Part shown: piece by piece, positions 1-7,179 of the stretch | Layout of the letters: every line of letters starts with the position of its first letter | How positions within the stretch are numbered: the stretch's first letter is position 1 | Assembly: GCF_034180645.1 (NCBI RefSeq) | Contig: NZ_JAXFNY010000021.1 | Location: forward strand, 130,788 to 194,787 | Source of the DNA: Mobiluncus sp034180645 | Lineage (GTDB): Bacteria > Actinomycetota > Actinomycetes > Actinomycetales > Actinomycetaceae | Direction of reading: 5' to 3' | DNA: 64,000 nt | Notes under the pieces: model-generated | What the model was told of the DNA's origin: nothing | Seen by the model: only the letters and a program-made list of their open reading frames with translations | Database searches by the model: none | Position numbers and translations under genes: made by a program

Positions 1-788
1 CGGACGCACCAGGGGGTTGGCGCCAGTTGAGTGGGGACGAAACGGGGGTTTTGCTGGGATACTACCAGTGTCGAGACCGCCAGGGTTCGTCAGCCACGGT
101 GGCTCGTTCCCTCGTCTCGGGGGAACTGTTAGACCGGGTGGCCGCGGCCGCCGGGGTCACCCCGATGGTGTCCCTGACAGGTTTTAAGTGGATTGCCCGC
201 ACCCCGGGGCTGATTTTTGGCTACGAGGAAGCTATCGGCAATTGCTGCGATCCTGACAGCGTGCGCGACAAGGACGGTATCAGCGCCACGGTGAAACTGT
301 GTGAAATCGCAGCCGTTTTGAAAGCGCAGGGCCAAACCATTGACGACAAGCTCAACGAAATCTATCTGACTCACGGGCTTTATGTCACGACACCGCTAAC
401 ATTCCGGGTGGCGGATGTGAGCTTGATTAGTGCGGGAATGCGTCGCCTGCGGACTCGCGGTTTGACGGATTTCGGTGGGGAACCCATCGTGTTTAGCCAC
501 GACCTGTCCACCAATTCGATGCCTGATGAGTTGCACACCTCCGTACCGTCAGGGTGGGATCATCTGCAGGAGTTGCCGCCTACGGACGCGCTGTTCTTTG
601 GGACGGCTTCTGGGTCACGCGTGGTGGTGCGCCCCTCCGGGACCGAACCGAAGCTAAAGTGCTACCTGCAAGTGGTGGTGCCCGAAGTCACCGCCCAGAC
701 CCTCGCGACGGCAAAAACCCAGGTCCGCCAACGTTTGGCGGCCATCAAAGCGGATTTGCGCGAAGTCCTAGGATTTGACGCTCCGTGA
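1..788 (+). CDS. Phosphomannomutase/phosphoglucomutase family protein, C-terminal part (5' end outside window)
   Basis: The reading frame is already open at base 3, so the gene starts upstream and only the last 261 codons are visible. The fragment opens with LSGDETGVLLGYY, typical of the third alpha/beta domain of alpha-D-phosphohexomutases. It then carries the sugar-binding GYEEAIG segment (E-A/S motif of domain III) and ends with the phosphate-binding RPSGTEPKLKCYL motif of domain IV. The family interconverts hexose (or pentose) 1- and 6-phosphates. The catalytic serine and metal loop lie outside the window, so substrate choice cannot be read. It converges on deoC about 50 bases downstream. 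That pairing suggests, but does not prove, a phosphopentomutase-like role feeding deoxyribose 5-phosphate to DeoC. Confidence 0.9.
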   Translation, partial: DAPGGWRQLSGDETGVLLGYYQCRDRQGSSATVARSLVSGELLDRVAAAAGVTPMVSLTGFKWIARTPGLIFGYEEAIGNCCDPDSVRDKDGISATVKLCEIAAVLKAQGQTIDDKLNEIYLTHGLYVTTPLTFRVADVSLISAGMRRLRTRGLTDFGGEPIVFSHDLSTNSMPDELHTSVPSGWDHLQELPPTDALFFGTASGSRVVVRPSGTEPKLKCYLQVVVPEVTAQTLATAKTQVRQRLAAIKADLREVLGFDAP

Positions 789-840
789 GCCGCGTTTTCG
801 CGGGTCGGACAAGGGTAGTTCCACCGGTTTTAACGTTACC

Positions 841-1488
841 TTAGAGCGTTTCCAGGACTTTGCGGGTCCCCGACAGCCCCAGGCGCGAGGCTCCGGCCTC
901 TACCATCGCGAGAGCTTCGGCTCCCGTGTGGATTCCTCCCGAGGCTTTAACTCCCATCGTGTCTCCCACGGTTTGGCGCATCAGCGCTACCGCATGGGTG
1001 GATGCCCCGCCAGCGGGGTGGAAGCCGGTGGAGGTTTTCACAAAGTCAGCTCCGGCTGCCTGAGCAGCCTGGCAGCATTTCACGATTTCCTCATCGGTCA
1101 GTGCCGCAGACTCGATAATGACTTTCAACAGTTTCGGGGCGGGCACTTCTTTCTTTACCGCCGCGATATCGGCTTGCACCCGGTCCCACAGCCCGTCCTT
1201 CACCCACGACAGGTTGACAACCATGTCAACTTCATCGACGCCTGCTGCCACGGCTTCACGAGCCTCGCCGGCCTTCGTAGCTGTTGTATGAGCGCCGGAG
1301 GGGAAACCGCAAACCACACACAGTTTGAGAGACTCAGGGACCTTGAGGGGCACCTGGCTGGGGGAAACGCACACGGAATAAGTTCCTAACTCAACACCTT
1401 CTGCCACCAGTGCTTCCACTTGGGCGCGGGTTGCCTCCGGCTTTAACAAAGTGTGATCAACCATCGCCGCTAACTGCGCTTTCTCCAT
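841..1488 (-). CDS. deoC: Deoxyribose-phosphate aldolase
   Basis: Cleaves 2-deoxyribose 5-phosphate to acetaldehyde and glyceraldehyde 3-phosphate in deoxynucleoside catabolism; cytosolic TIM barrel. The 215-residue product has the usual length of the short bacterial form. Visible active-site residues are Asp88 in DEVDMVVN, the Schiff-base Lys151 in FVKTSTGF and Lys181 in VKASGGI. A longer reading frame begins at a TTG at 1500, but the Shine-Dalgarno GGAGG lies inside that extension, 7 bases before the ATG at 1488, so the ATG start (MEKAQLAAMVDHTLLKPEAT) is preferred. The phosphohexomutase gene converges on it with only about 50 bases between stops and no clear hairpin. Confidence 0.95.
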   Translation of the reverse strand: MEKAQLAAMVDHTLLKPEATRAQVEALVAEGVELGTYSVCVSPSQVPLKVPESLKLCVVCGFPSGAHTTATKAGEAREAVAAGVDEVDMVVNLSWVKDGLWDRVQADIAAVKKEVPAPKLLKVIIESAALTDEEIVKCCQAAQAAGADFVKTSTGFHPAGGASTHAVALMRQTVGDTMGVKASGGIHTGAEALAMVEAGASRLGLSGTRKVLETL

Positions 1489-1587
1489 TGAATCCTCCAA
1501 GTGCCTGAAACTGCTTTCAAGCGATTATACGCCAACACCGCCCCCAACACTCCTGCCGGGAGTTAGCAGATGCCGATTAGGGCGGGT

Positions 1588-2505
1588 TTAGGGTTGCATA
1601 CCGAACTGGGACATAAGTTTGATAAAAGTGTCTTGCCCATCGAGGCAAGTCTCCCGTAGGTAGCCTTTTTCGTTTTCCCAATGCGAAAGGCCACGATAGT
1701 AAAACAGTTTCTTTGAGTCCTCGATAATGAAAGGGACAATTTCGTGACGTAGGCATTCTTTCAGGGCAATGAGACGACCCACCCGTCCGTTCCCATCCTG
1801 GAAAGGGTGTATCAGCTCAAACTGGTAGTGAAGCTCTACTATGTCATCGAATTCGACCCTGTTTAGGGACTCGTAACGTGACAGTAACTGTTTCATTTGG
1901 CTGGCGACATCTTGCGGTTTGGCAGTCTCGCGCCCGCCCACCATATTGGGGCGTCTTTTGTAGTCCCCAACGGCGAACCATTCCAAAGAGGATTCCGTGG
2001 TGCCCTGTTTTAGTATGCGATGCAGCTCCTTAATGATTTCTTCGTTCAAGGGTTGTTCTGCCCGGTCAATGACAAAGTCGATGCCGCGAAAATGGTTGGA
2101 CGTCTCGATGATGTCGTCCACCGGGAGTCCTGAATCGGCACCAAGCGTGTTTGTCTCAAAAATGAATCGGGTCTGGTCCTCACTGAGTTGGCTACCTTCA
2201 ATATGATTTGAGTTATAGGTCAGGCGGACTTGCAGCTCATGGTACAGCCCCCCGGACAGGCGGACGTTTTTCTCATCACGTAAGGTTTGCAGCAGCACAT
2301 TGTCCGTGCGACTTTGGCACAAATCCTCCGAGGTGCACTCCAAGAACTCCGCGATTCTGACCAACACGTGTCGGGCAATCGGTTCACCGCGTCCAATTTT
2401 CGCTATCGTCCGGGAAGAAATGCCCAACTCGTGAGCCAGTCCAGTCTTGGTGAGACCTTTCGCGTTGAGCCTGCGCATCAGGCCGTCGTAAGAAATCATC
2501 AGCAC
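1588..2505 (-). CDS. Fic-domain protein with N-terminal XRE helix-turn-helix
   Basis: 305 residues. Residues 8-62 form an XRE/Cro-like helix-turn-helix (TKTGLAHELGISSRTIAKI). Residues about 90-290 are a Fic domain with the catalytic loop HPFQDGNGR at 233-241, matching HxFx(D/E)GNGR. Fic enzymes usually transfer AMP from ATP to a hydroxyl on a target protein. The sequence SNHIEG at 99-104 fits the autoinhibitory (S/T)xxxE(G/N) helix, making this a class II self-inhibited Fic. The HTH suggests the protein also binds DNA, probably its own promoter, where inverted repeats lie at 2516-2558. The frame opens at GTG 2505; an ATG at 2499 (MISYDGLMRR) is an alternative and the ribosome-binding site does not decide. 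The target is unknown. Confidence 0.9.
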   Translation of the reverse strand: MLMISYDGLMRRLNAKGLTKTGLAHELGISSRTIAKIGRGEPIARHVLVRIAEFLECTSEDLCQSRTDNVLLQTLRDEKNVRLSGGLYHELQVRLTYNSNHIEGSQLSEDQTRFIFETNTLGADSGLPVDDIIETSNHFRGIDFVIDRAEQPLNEEIIKELHRILKQGTTESSLEWFAVGDYKRRPNMVGGRETAKPQDVASQMKQLLSRYESLNRVEFDDIVELHYQFELIHPFQDGNGRVGRLIALKECLRHEIVPFIIEDSKKLFYYRGLSHWENEKGYLRETCLDGQDTFIKLMSQFGMQP

Positions 2506-2515
2506 GCACCCCCGC

Positions 2516-2578
2516 TACCTTTACTTATTATCGTCATTTCCCCCAATAAGTAAAGGTAAATTTAGCGCAAGTAAAGCT
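2516..2578. promoter_or_regulatory. Candidate operator of the XRE-Fic gene: 14-bp inverted repeat plus a third half-site
   Basis: TACCTTTACTTATT at 2516-2529 is repeated as a perfect inverted copy, AATAAGTAAAGGTA, at 2545-2558 with 15 bases between. A third AAGTAAAG(C) half-site at 2569-2578 is in the same direction as the second arm and 21 bp from it, two helical turns. The block lies just upstream of the XRE-Fic start, where an autoregulating HTH protein would bind. The functional role is inferred. Confidence 0.55.
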
Positions 2579-2669
2579 AACCCGCCGCGACCACACTTCT
2601 GCGACAGTCCCCGCGAACGCCCAAACCATCCTCTTGAGCTATAAAAAGTGATATGCGAAAATTAGGTTC

Positions 2670-3098
2670 GTGAGAGAGTTAGCAGATCAACACAGCCGAG
2701 TGTCGCGGTTCACAACGCTGGCAATTATTGTCGTTTTCGGCGTTGCCACGTCGGCTGTTCTCTTTAAGATCTTGGGAGAGCCGGTTATCCCTCGGTGGTG
2801 GGCAGCCTTTTCTTCCGTGGTACTGATAATGGTCAGCGCTCTGGCAGGGAAACAAACCGCGAACGTAAACCAACCATGGGTTTACGTAGTTGACGTGTTA
2901 CTGGCGGTGCTTCTCGGAATCGCATTTTTGACATCTCAGGAAAATGAGCCTCTTTCCGGCTTTGCCGAGTTTGCGTGGAATATTTTGAGCCTGCTCGTAA
3001 TCGCTTCCTGCGGTGCGTACTACCTCGATAAGCGCCACCCGAAAGCCCCAACCGATTCCTCAGCTTCCCCCGCCCCCGGGGCTCCCATCCCGAGATAA
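2670..3098 (+). CDS. Small four-helix integral membrane protein, unknown function
   Basis: 142 residues from a GTG start. Four hydrophobic segments are visible: about 15-35 (LAIIVVFGVATSAVLF), 42-60 (WWAAFSSVVLIMVSALAG), 70-87 (VYVVDVLLAVLLGIAFL) and 103-118 (WNILSLLVIASCGAYYL). A Pro/Ser/Ala-rich hydrophilic tail follows (KAPTDSSASPAPGAPIPR). No family is recognised. It is transcribed away from the Fic gene and may be expressed from the same intergenic region. It stands before the ABC-F leader but is separated from it by 120 bases, so it need not be co-transcribed. Confidence 0.65.
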   Translation: MRELADQHSRVSRFTTLAIIVVFGVATSAVLFKILGEPVIPRWWAAFSSVVLIMVSALAGKQTANVNQPWVYVVDVLLAVLLGIAFLTSQENEPLSGFAEFAWNILSLLVIASCGAYYLDKRHPKAPTDSSASPAPGAPIPR

Positions 3099-3135
3099 AC
3101 AGCTGACCCCGATATTCACATGTTCTGTCTATTGT

Positions 3136-3218
3136 GGAGGTAAATTCCGATGACCAAGTAATCTCTGCTCAGCCCGGCTGAGACGGTTCCCGTTAATTCT
3201 TGCGTCCTGGAGATTACT
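3136..3218 (+). promoter_or_regulatory. Leader of the ABC-F gene with a three-codon uORF and a hairpin
   Basis: A strong Shine-Dalgarno (GGAGG, about 3136-3140) precedes ATG ACC AAG TAA at 3150-3161, a complete Met-Thr-Lys reading frame. Six bases after its stop comes CTCAGCCCGGCTGAG (3168-3182), a 6-bp stem with a 3-base loop. The ABC-F gene has its own CTGGAG site and ATG at 3219. Very short uORFs followed by structured leaders are known to give drug-induced ribosome-mediated attenuation of some ABC-F resistance genes. The same logic here is inference; no run of U typical of a terminator follows the hairpin. Confidence 0.5.
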
Positions 3219-4838
3219 ATGCCTGTCATCAACCTCGTTAATATTTCTTTTTCCTATGCAACTGTCCCGGTGCTCAATGATGTCACTTTGCACGTCAGCG
3301 ACGGTGAACGCGCCTGCCTGGTCGGACCCAACGGGTGCGGCAAGACTACGCTGCTGCGTATCGCTTCGGGCGATCTGCTGGCACAGCGGGGCAAAGTCGA
3401 GGTAACCGAAAGGGAGCGCTTCCGGGTTCCCAACGTCGAACAGTTTGATGGTAGCGTCAGCGACTACCTTGACGCCGCGCTGCGTCCACTTCGAGCCGTA
3501 GCCGACCAGTTCGCGGAGGTAACTTCGCGAATCGGCGAGGGCGGCGCGCTTGGCGAGTGGGAACAAGAATATGATCAGCTGCTGGCTCAGATGACGGGTT
3601 TTGATATTTGGTCGCTCGACGCCCGGGTAGCCGAGGTGCTGGCCGGGCTCGACTTGATGTCTTTCACAAGGTCGGGGCGGAACCGGGAGCTGTCCCGGTT
3701 GTCGCCCGGTCAGCGCGGCCGCCTGCAATTAGCGACGACCCTCATCTTGAAACCGGCAGTGTTGATTTTGGATGAACCTACCAACCACCTCGACGCTCAG
3801 GCACTCAGTTTTCTGACGCAAACGGTCAATAGCTGGGACGGTCCAATCCTGATGGCCAGCCATGATAGAGCCTTCATCGAGGACACCGCCACGGTTATTT
3901 ACGATATGGACGTGGAGGTGTTCAATGCTTTGGCGAAGGCCGAAGGGTCGGGTGAAACCGCAGGTCTTTACCGTTGCGCGGGGGCTTACTCGGACTATCT
4001 GGCTGAAAAAGCCCGTGCCCGCACCAAGTACGTGGAACTGCACGCTGCTCAGCAAGCCGAAGCGCGTAAGGTGCGGAGACATCGGCAGGCGGCGGGAAAA
4101 ATCTCTCGCGGAGGTGTGCGGCTCGCCAGCGCTCAAGGCAAAGCGAAGAAGTTTTTTGCCGACCGTGCCGCCGCGACCGCCACCCGTCAGATACGCAACG
4201 ACGACCAGCGCTTAGACACCTTAGCAGCGCGAGAAGTGCGCAAACCCCGTAACTATGAATTGTCCTTCGCGTTTGCACAGCCTGCCAAGCGCGCCGGGGT
4301 GGCAGTATCTGCAAGGCAGGCAAGCGTGAAACAGCGTCTCGCACCACTCAGTTTTGATGTCGTTTATGGCGAACACCTGCTGGTCACCGGCGCTAACGGG
4401 TCGGGGAAATCCACGCTCTTGAACTGGATCAGTGCTGGACAGCCCCCTGCTGGCGCCTCGACAAGCGGAATCATCACGCGCGATAAATCGATTAGCCTGG
4501 TGCCCCAAGATCTGCCCAAAGAACATGACTGTGGATTCACCACCGAAGTCTGGAGAGGGGGAATCGGCGAAGCCGGGAAAGGAATTCTGCACCCGGCAAT
4601 GTGGGCAACCCCTATCCCCGAACTATCTGCGGGTAACCAACGCCGCGCGCAAATCGCCCTAGCTTTGGCCTCAGCCCCTGCCATTCTCATCATCGATGAG
4701 CCGACCAATTTCCTCGACCTCGACAGTATGCAGGCCTTGGAAGATGCGCTGAGCGAGTGGAAAGGTACGCTGATTATCGCCAGTCACGATCGCTGGCTCA
4801 TCGACCATTGGCGGGGCTCATTACTAACAACCAGATAG
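3219..4838 (+). CDS. ABC-F family ATPase (possible ribosome-protection antibiotic resistance protein)
   Basis: 539 residues with two ABC domains and no membrane segment, the ABC-F architecture. Domain 1 has Walker A GPNGCGKTT (36-44), signature LSPGQRGRLQ and Walker B AVLILDEPTNHLD. Domain 2 has Walker A GANGSGKST (about 391), signature LSAGNQRRAQ and Walker B AILIIDEPTNFLD. Between them is a Lys/Arg-rich linker (about 250-330, with KVRRHRQAAGKISRGG), the part that reaches into the ribosome in this family. Such proteins either act in translation or displace macrolides, lincosamides, streptogramins or pleuromutilins from the 50S subunit. The uORF leader favours an inducible resistance role, but drug specificity cannot be read from sequence. 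The ATG start is supported by CTGGAG at proper spacing. Confidence 0.88.
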   Translation: MPVINLVNISFSYATVPVLNDVTLHVSDGERACLVGPNGCGKTTLLRIASGDLLAQRGKVEVTERERFRVPNVEQFDGSVSDYLDAALRPLRAVADQFAEVTSRIGEGGALGEWEQEYDQLLAQMTGFDIWSLDARVAEVLAGLDLMSFTRSGRNRELSRLSPGQRGRLQLATTLILKPAVLILDEPTNHLDAQALSFLTQTVNSWDGPILMASHDRAFIEDTATVIYDMDVEVFNALAKAEGSGETAGLYRCAGAYSDYLAEKARARTKYVELHAAQQAEARKVRRHRQAAGKISRGGVRLASAQGKAKKFFADRAAATATRQIRNDDQRLDTLAAREVRKPRNYELSFAFAQPAKRAGVAVSARQASVKQRLAPLSFDVVYGEHLLVTGANGSGKSTLLNWISAGQPPAGASTSGIITRDKSISLVPQDLPKEHDCGFTTEVWRGGIGEAGKGILHPAMWATPIPELSAGNQRRAQIALALASAPAILIIDEPTNFLDLDSMQALEDALSEWKGTLIIASHDRWLIDHWRGSLLTTR

Positions 4839-5094
4839 TTTCTTCCACTTCCTGATTTTGGTGCGAAACGTAGTGAACGGCGCGACTGTGTTGATATGTA
4901 TCCACTTCCACACCGGCCACGCCGACGGGGTAGAGGACGCCCACGCCGGCTTCCCTGACTCGTAGGTTCTCACCGCAACCCCCTCTTGCAAGGCAGCCTA
5001 GCTCACTATCTATCTAAGTATTCTAACTCGAGCACCTGCCTGACCAGGAGTAACACGAGATTTAACCCGGTTTCGAGGAACACTATACACGCAG
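4839..5094. other. Intergenic stretch without recognised gene
   Basis: No convincing reading frame was seen between the ABC-F stop and the metal-box promoter of aztD. No strong terminator hairpin was seen either. The last 50 bases become A/T rich as they approach the aztD promoter. Confidence 0.5.
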
Positions 5095-5117
5095 TTTGAT
5101 AATGATTATCGTTTTCA
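5095..5117 (+). promoter_or_regulatory. Zur/Fur-type metal operator upstream of aztD
   Basis: GATAAT-G-ATTATC at 5098-5110 is a perfect palindrome about one base centre, of the form bound by Fur-superfamily repressors (Fur, Zur). It lies 23 bases before the aztD ATG in an A/T-rich promoter. Because the gene encodes a zinc-binding lipoprotein, Zur is the more likely regulator; iron control by Fur cannot be excluded from the sequence. Confidence 0.65.
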
Positions 5118-5132
5118 TTTATAGTAGCCCTT

Positions 5133-6362
5133 ATGAAACTAATGAAGATTGTTGCAATTGCGTCAGTAATGACTGTGGCCCTGACTGGCTGCGGAACCCA
5201 ATCCGGCGATTACGACCATAAAGGTCAAAAACACGACGACCACGGCGTGAGTTCCACAGGTACAGAAACCTCGAAAGCAATGCCCCGCGTTATCGTGGCA
5301 ACTGAGAACGGGGTAAGTATCTTTGATGAGAACCTTGAGAAAGTTACGGATTTTGAACTCACCTCACGCCCGTCGTTGACAACGGCACATGACGGTCGTC
5401 ACGTAGTGGCTAACCGTCAACACGATAACGAATCGTCCATCATCGATGCGGGTGCGTGGAAGCAGGAACACGGCGATCATTTCCATTTCTATACTGGAAA
5501 GCCAGCACTGCTGAAAGAGGTTGTTAAAGGTAATAAACCTGTTCACGTGGTGCCGAATCCGCAAGCGGGGGCGACCGGTATTTTCGCTGATGATGATGGC
5601 GCGGCTTCCCTGTTCACCACCGAGAATTTAGAGACAGGTCAGCTTGATGGTCTCACTCGTGTCAAAGCCAACTTGCCGCATCACGGCGTAGTGGTTCCCA
5701 TGCCTGAAGGTCACTATCTCGTGAGCGCCACAGCACAGGAAGGCACCGCATTGCCCGACACTATTGAACTGCGCCACGGGGAGACTGAGGTGGAGAAAAC
5801 CTTCACCTGTATGCGCATGCACGGCGAAGTTGCTCACGGCACCAACGCCGCCTTCGGCTGCGCTGACTCTGTACTTGTTATCAAGAACGGCAAAGGTGTC
5901 AACATTCCTACTCCTGACCTTGGCGAGGATCGCGTGGGTACTTTCGTAGCTAATGCGGACTTTTCGACATTGGTCGGTAAGGCTGGCGATAAGCTCGTCT
6001 TCGTTGGTGACAATACCACCAAGACTGTCGGAGTGGACGAGGGCGTGAATATCTCGAATCTCGCCATCACACCTGACGGTCATGTGATTACACTCGGAAC
6101 CAACGGCAAGCTCTATGTTTTTGATGAGGACGGCACCCTTGAACACACCATGCAGGTGACCGGTGAATGGAAAAAGCCCAGTGGTCACAGCGGCATTGCC
6201 CCCGGAGTTGATGCTGGCAACTACGACGACGCTAACACCGTGTGGGTCTCTGACCCTCTCGCTGGAAAAGTGCACATGATTGACCTCTCTACTATGACCG
6301 AGACTGCCACTGCGGAAGTAGCGGGTCAGCCAACATCGCTGGCGGTCACGAATGTGAACTAG
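5133..6362 (+). CDS. aztD: Zinc metallochaperone AztD-like lipoprotein
   Basis: 409 residues. The N terminus is a lipoprotein signal: basic MKLMK, hydrophobic stretch and lipobox LTGC, so Cys20 would be acylated and the protein held outside the membrane. Next comes a His/Asp-rich flexible segment (DYDHKGQKHDDHG), then a beta-propeller-like series of blades with further metal-type histidines (EHGDHFHFY, MRMHGEVAHG, GEWKKPSGHSGIAP, LAGKVHMIDL). This matches AztD, which in Paracoccus hands zinc to the solute-binding protein AztC of the AztABC importer. Here no aztABC genes are adjacent, so the partner must be encoded elsewhere. The upstream metal box supports induction under zinc shortage. A strong terminator follows at 6401-6433. 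Confidence 0.85.
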   Translation: MKLMKIVAIASVMTVALTGCGTQSGDYDHKGQKHDDHGVSSTGTETSKAMPRVIVATENGVSIFDENLEKVTDFELTSRPSLTTAHDGRHVVANRQHDNESSIIDAGAWKQEHGDHFHFYTGKPALLKEVVKGNKPVHVVPNPQAGATGIFADDDGAASLFTTENLETGQLDGLTRVKANLPHHGVVVPMPEGHYLVSATAQEGTALPDTIELRHGETEVEKTFTCMRMHGEVAHGTNAAFGCADSVLVIKNGKGVNIPTPDLGEDRVGTFVANADFSTLVGKAGDKLVFVGDNTTKTVGVDEGVNISNLAITPDGHVITLGTNGKLYVFDEDGTLEHTMQVTGEWKKPSGHSGIAPGVDAGNYDDANTVWVSDPLAGKVHMIDLSTMTETATAEVAGQPTSLAVTNVN

Positions 6363-6400
6363 TCACTCGTTACTTGCTGCGCATGTTTTCCTAACGAACG

Positions 6401-6433
6401 GTGTGCCCCCTCTAGACAGTTGAGGGGGCACAC
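6401..6433 (+). terminator. Terminator after aztD
   Basis: GTGTGCCCCCTC and GAGGGGGCACAC form a perfect 12-bp stem with a 9-base loop, 38 bases after the aztD stop, followed by TTTC. Confidence 0.85.
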
Positions 6434-6750
6434 TTTCACGTATGGTCCAGGAGGGAGAGATTTTCTAGGTACCCCCGAACCGAGACTATCTGGGTGTAGA
6501 TACGCGAAGAAGACAATGCGACCGAGTTCATGCCCTCACGACGAACTTGCCGGGAATCCCGACAAGTTGCCTCCACATCCAGCTCGCCCTCGGCATAGAT
6601 ATGGCTTAAGCAAACAATTTGGGCTTAAGTGACATTTTGCGGGTCTATATTTTAGATATTCCCTAGTATTGCAGCAAAAGGTCGGGGTTGGTGAACTATT
6701 TGGCTTATTTCGCGAAGCGGGCGACGGAGGATTTTTAAGGCGTTCCGGCT

Positions 6751-6776
6751 AAAACGGCACACCAGTGCCGTTTTTT
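6751..6776 (+). terminator. Terminator-like hairpin with T tail
   Basis: AAAACGGCAC and GTGCCGTTTT form a 10-bp stem with loop ACCA, running into TTTTTT. A close relative of the same hairpin occurs at 7074-7094, on the other side of the tRNA-Gly gene. No gene obviously ends just upstream, so it may be a relic or part of a small repeated element. Confidence 0.6.
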
Positions 6777-6837
6777 AACGCCTCCACCATTTTACTCAGC
6801 GGCGTATGCGACTGCGTCGCTGCCGCTGAGCGAACTT

Positions 6838-6853
6838 GTTCGATTCCCGTCGC
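6838..6853 (+). repeat. Inverted copy of 16 bases of the tRNA-Gly 3' part
   Basis: GTTCGATTCCCGTCGC is identical to the T-loop/acceptor portion of the tRNA-Gly encoded on the opposite strand at 6913-6928. The two copies face each other across the palindromic terminator. Shorter tRNA-end-like pieces lie at 6717-6727 and 7034-7046. Possible scars of integration or rearrangement at the tRNA. Confidence 0.6.
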
Positions 6854-6864
6854 GACCCCCAAGA

Positions 6865-6904
6865 TTGACTAAAAAGCCGGGCTTTAGCCCGGCTTTTTAG
6901 TCAA
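6865..6904. terminator. Bidirectional terminator next to tRNA-Gly
   Basis: A 40-base perfect palindrome: arms beginning TTGACTAAAAAGCCGGGCT, with T on the 3' side in both directions. It starts three bases beyond the tRNA-Gly 3' end and should end its transcription on the minus strand. Confidence 0.85.
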
Positions 6905-6907
6905 TGG

Positions 6908-6978
6908 AGCGGGCGACGGGAATCGAACCCGCCTTTACAGCTTGGGAAGCTGTCGTTCTACCGATGAACTACGCCCGC
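6908..6978 (-). tRNA. tRNA-Gly (anticodon CCC)
   Basis: The reverse complement folds as a cloverleaf with acceptor GCGGGCG/CGCCCGC, D arm GTTCATCGGTAGAAC, anticodon stem ACAGC/GCTGT around loop TTCCCAA (anticodon CCC, codon GGG) and T arm GGCGGGTTCGATTCCCGTC. 71 bases including discriminator T; CCA is not encoded. Confidence 0.95.
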
Positions 6979-7073
6979 AAGGCGCAAAAACGCTCTCTCA
7001 GTATGTCACACATGCTGTTAGTGCAAAAATCGAGGGCGACGGGAGTCGTTTGATTTCTGAGGTGCTGCGCCGA

Positions 7074-7094
7074 AAACGGCACACCGTGCCGTTT
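7074..7094. repeat. Second copy of the AAACGGCAC hairpin
   Basis: AAACGGCAC and GTGCCGTTT form a 9-bp stem with a 3-base loop. The unit resembles 6719-6776: both have a GGGCGAC-GG-AG stretch 32 to 39 bases before the hairpin. Together they look like two diverged copies of a roughly 60-base element flanking the tRNA-Gly gene. Confidence 0.55.
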
Positions 7095-7161
7095 CTTAAT
7101 CGGCTTCGCACTGTTACGAGATGGCTCTTTTTCTGTTTGATGTTTTGCTGACGCAACCAGA

Positions 7162-7179
7162 GGAACCTATTGAAGGGAA
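7162..7179. repeat. 18-base identical copy, shared with 9343-9360, spanning a stop codon
   Basis: GGAACCTATTGAAGGGAA occurs here and at 9343-9360. Each copy covers the last residues (Ser-Leu-Gln) and TAG stop of an unrelated gene on the minus strand. Confidence 0.8.

Larger units (their letters stand above)
6434..6907. other. Gene-poor, hairpin-rich stretch before tRNA-Gly
   Basis: No believable coding region. It contains a terminator-like hairpin at 6751-6776, a larger imperfect hairpin with CTCAGCGGC (6795-6803) against GCCGCTGAG (6822-6830) and an inner GCGAC/GTCGC stem, two short fragments resembling the end of the neighbouring tRNA-Gly (6717-6727 and 6838-6853), and the palindromic terminator at 6865-6904. 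Confidence 0.6.

Noticed and set aside
6420..6632. 70-codon plus-strand frame after aztD
   Set aside because: Begins inside the terminator stem, has no ribosome-binding site and no recognisable composition.
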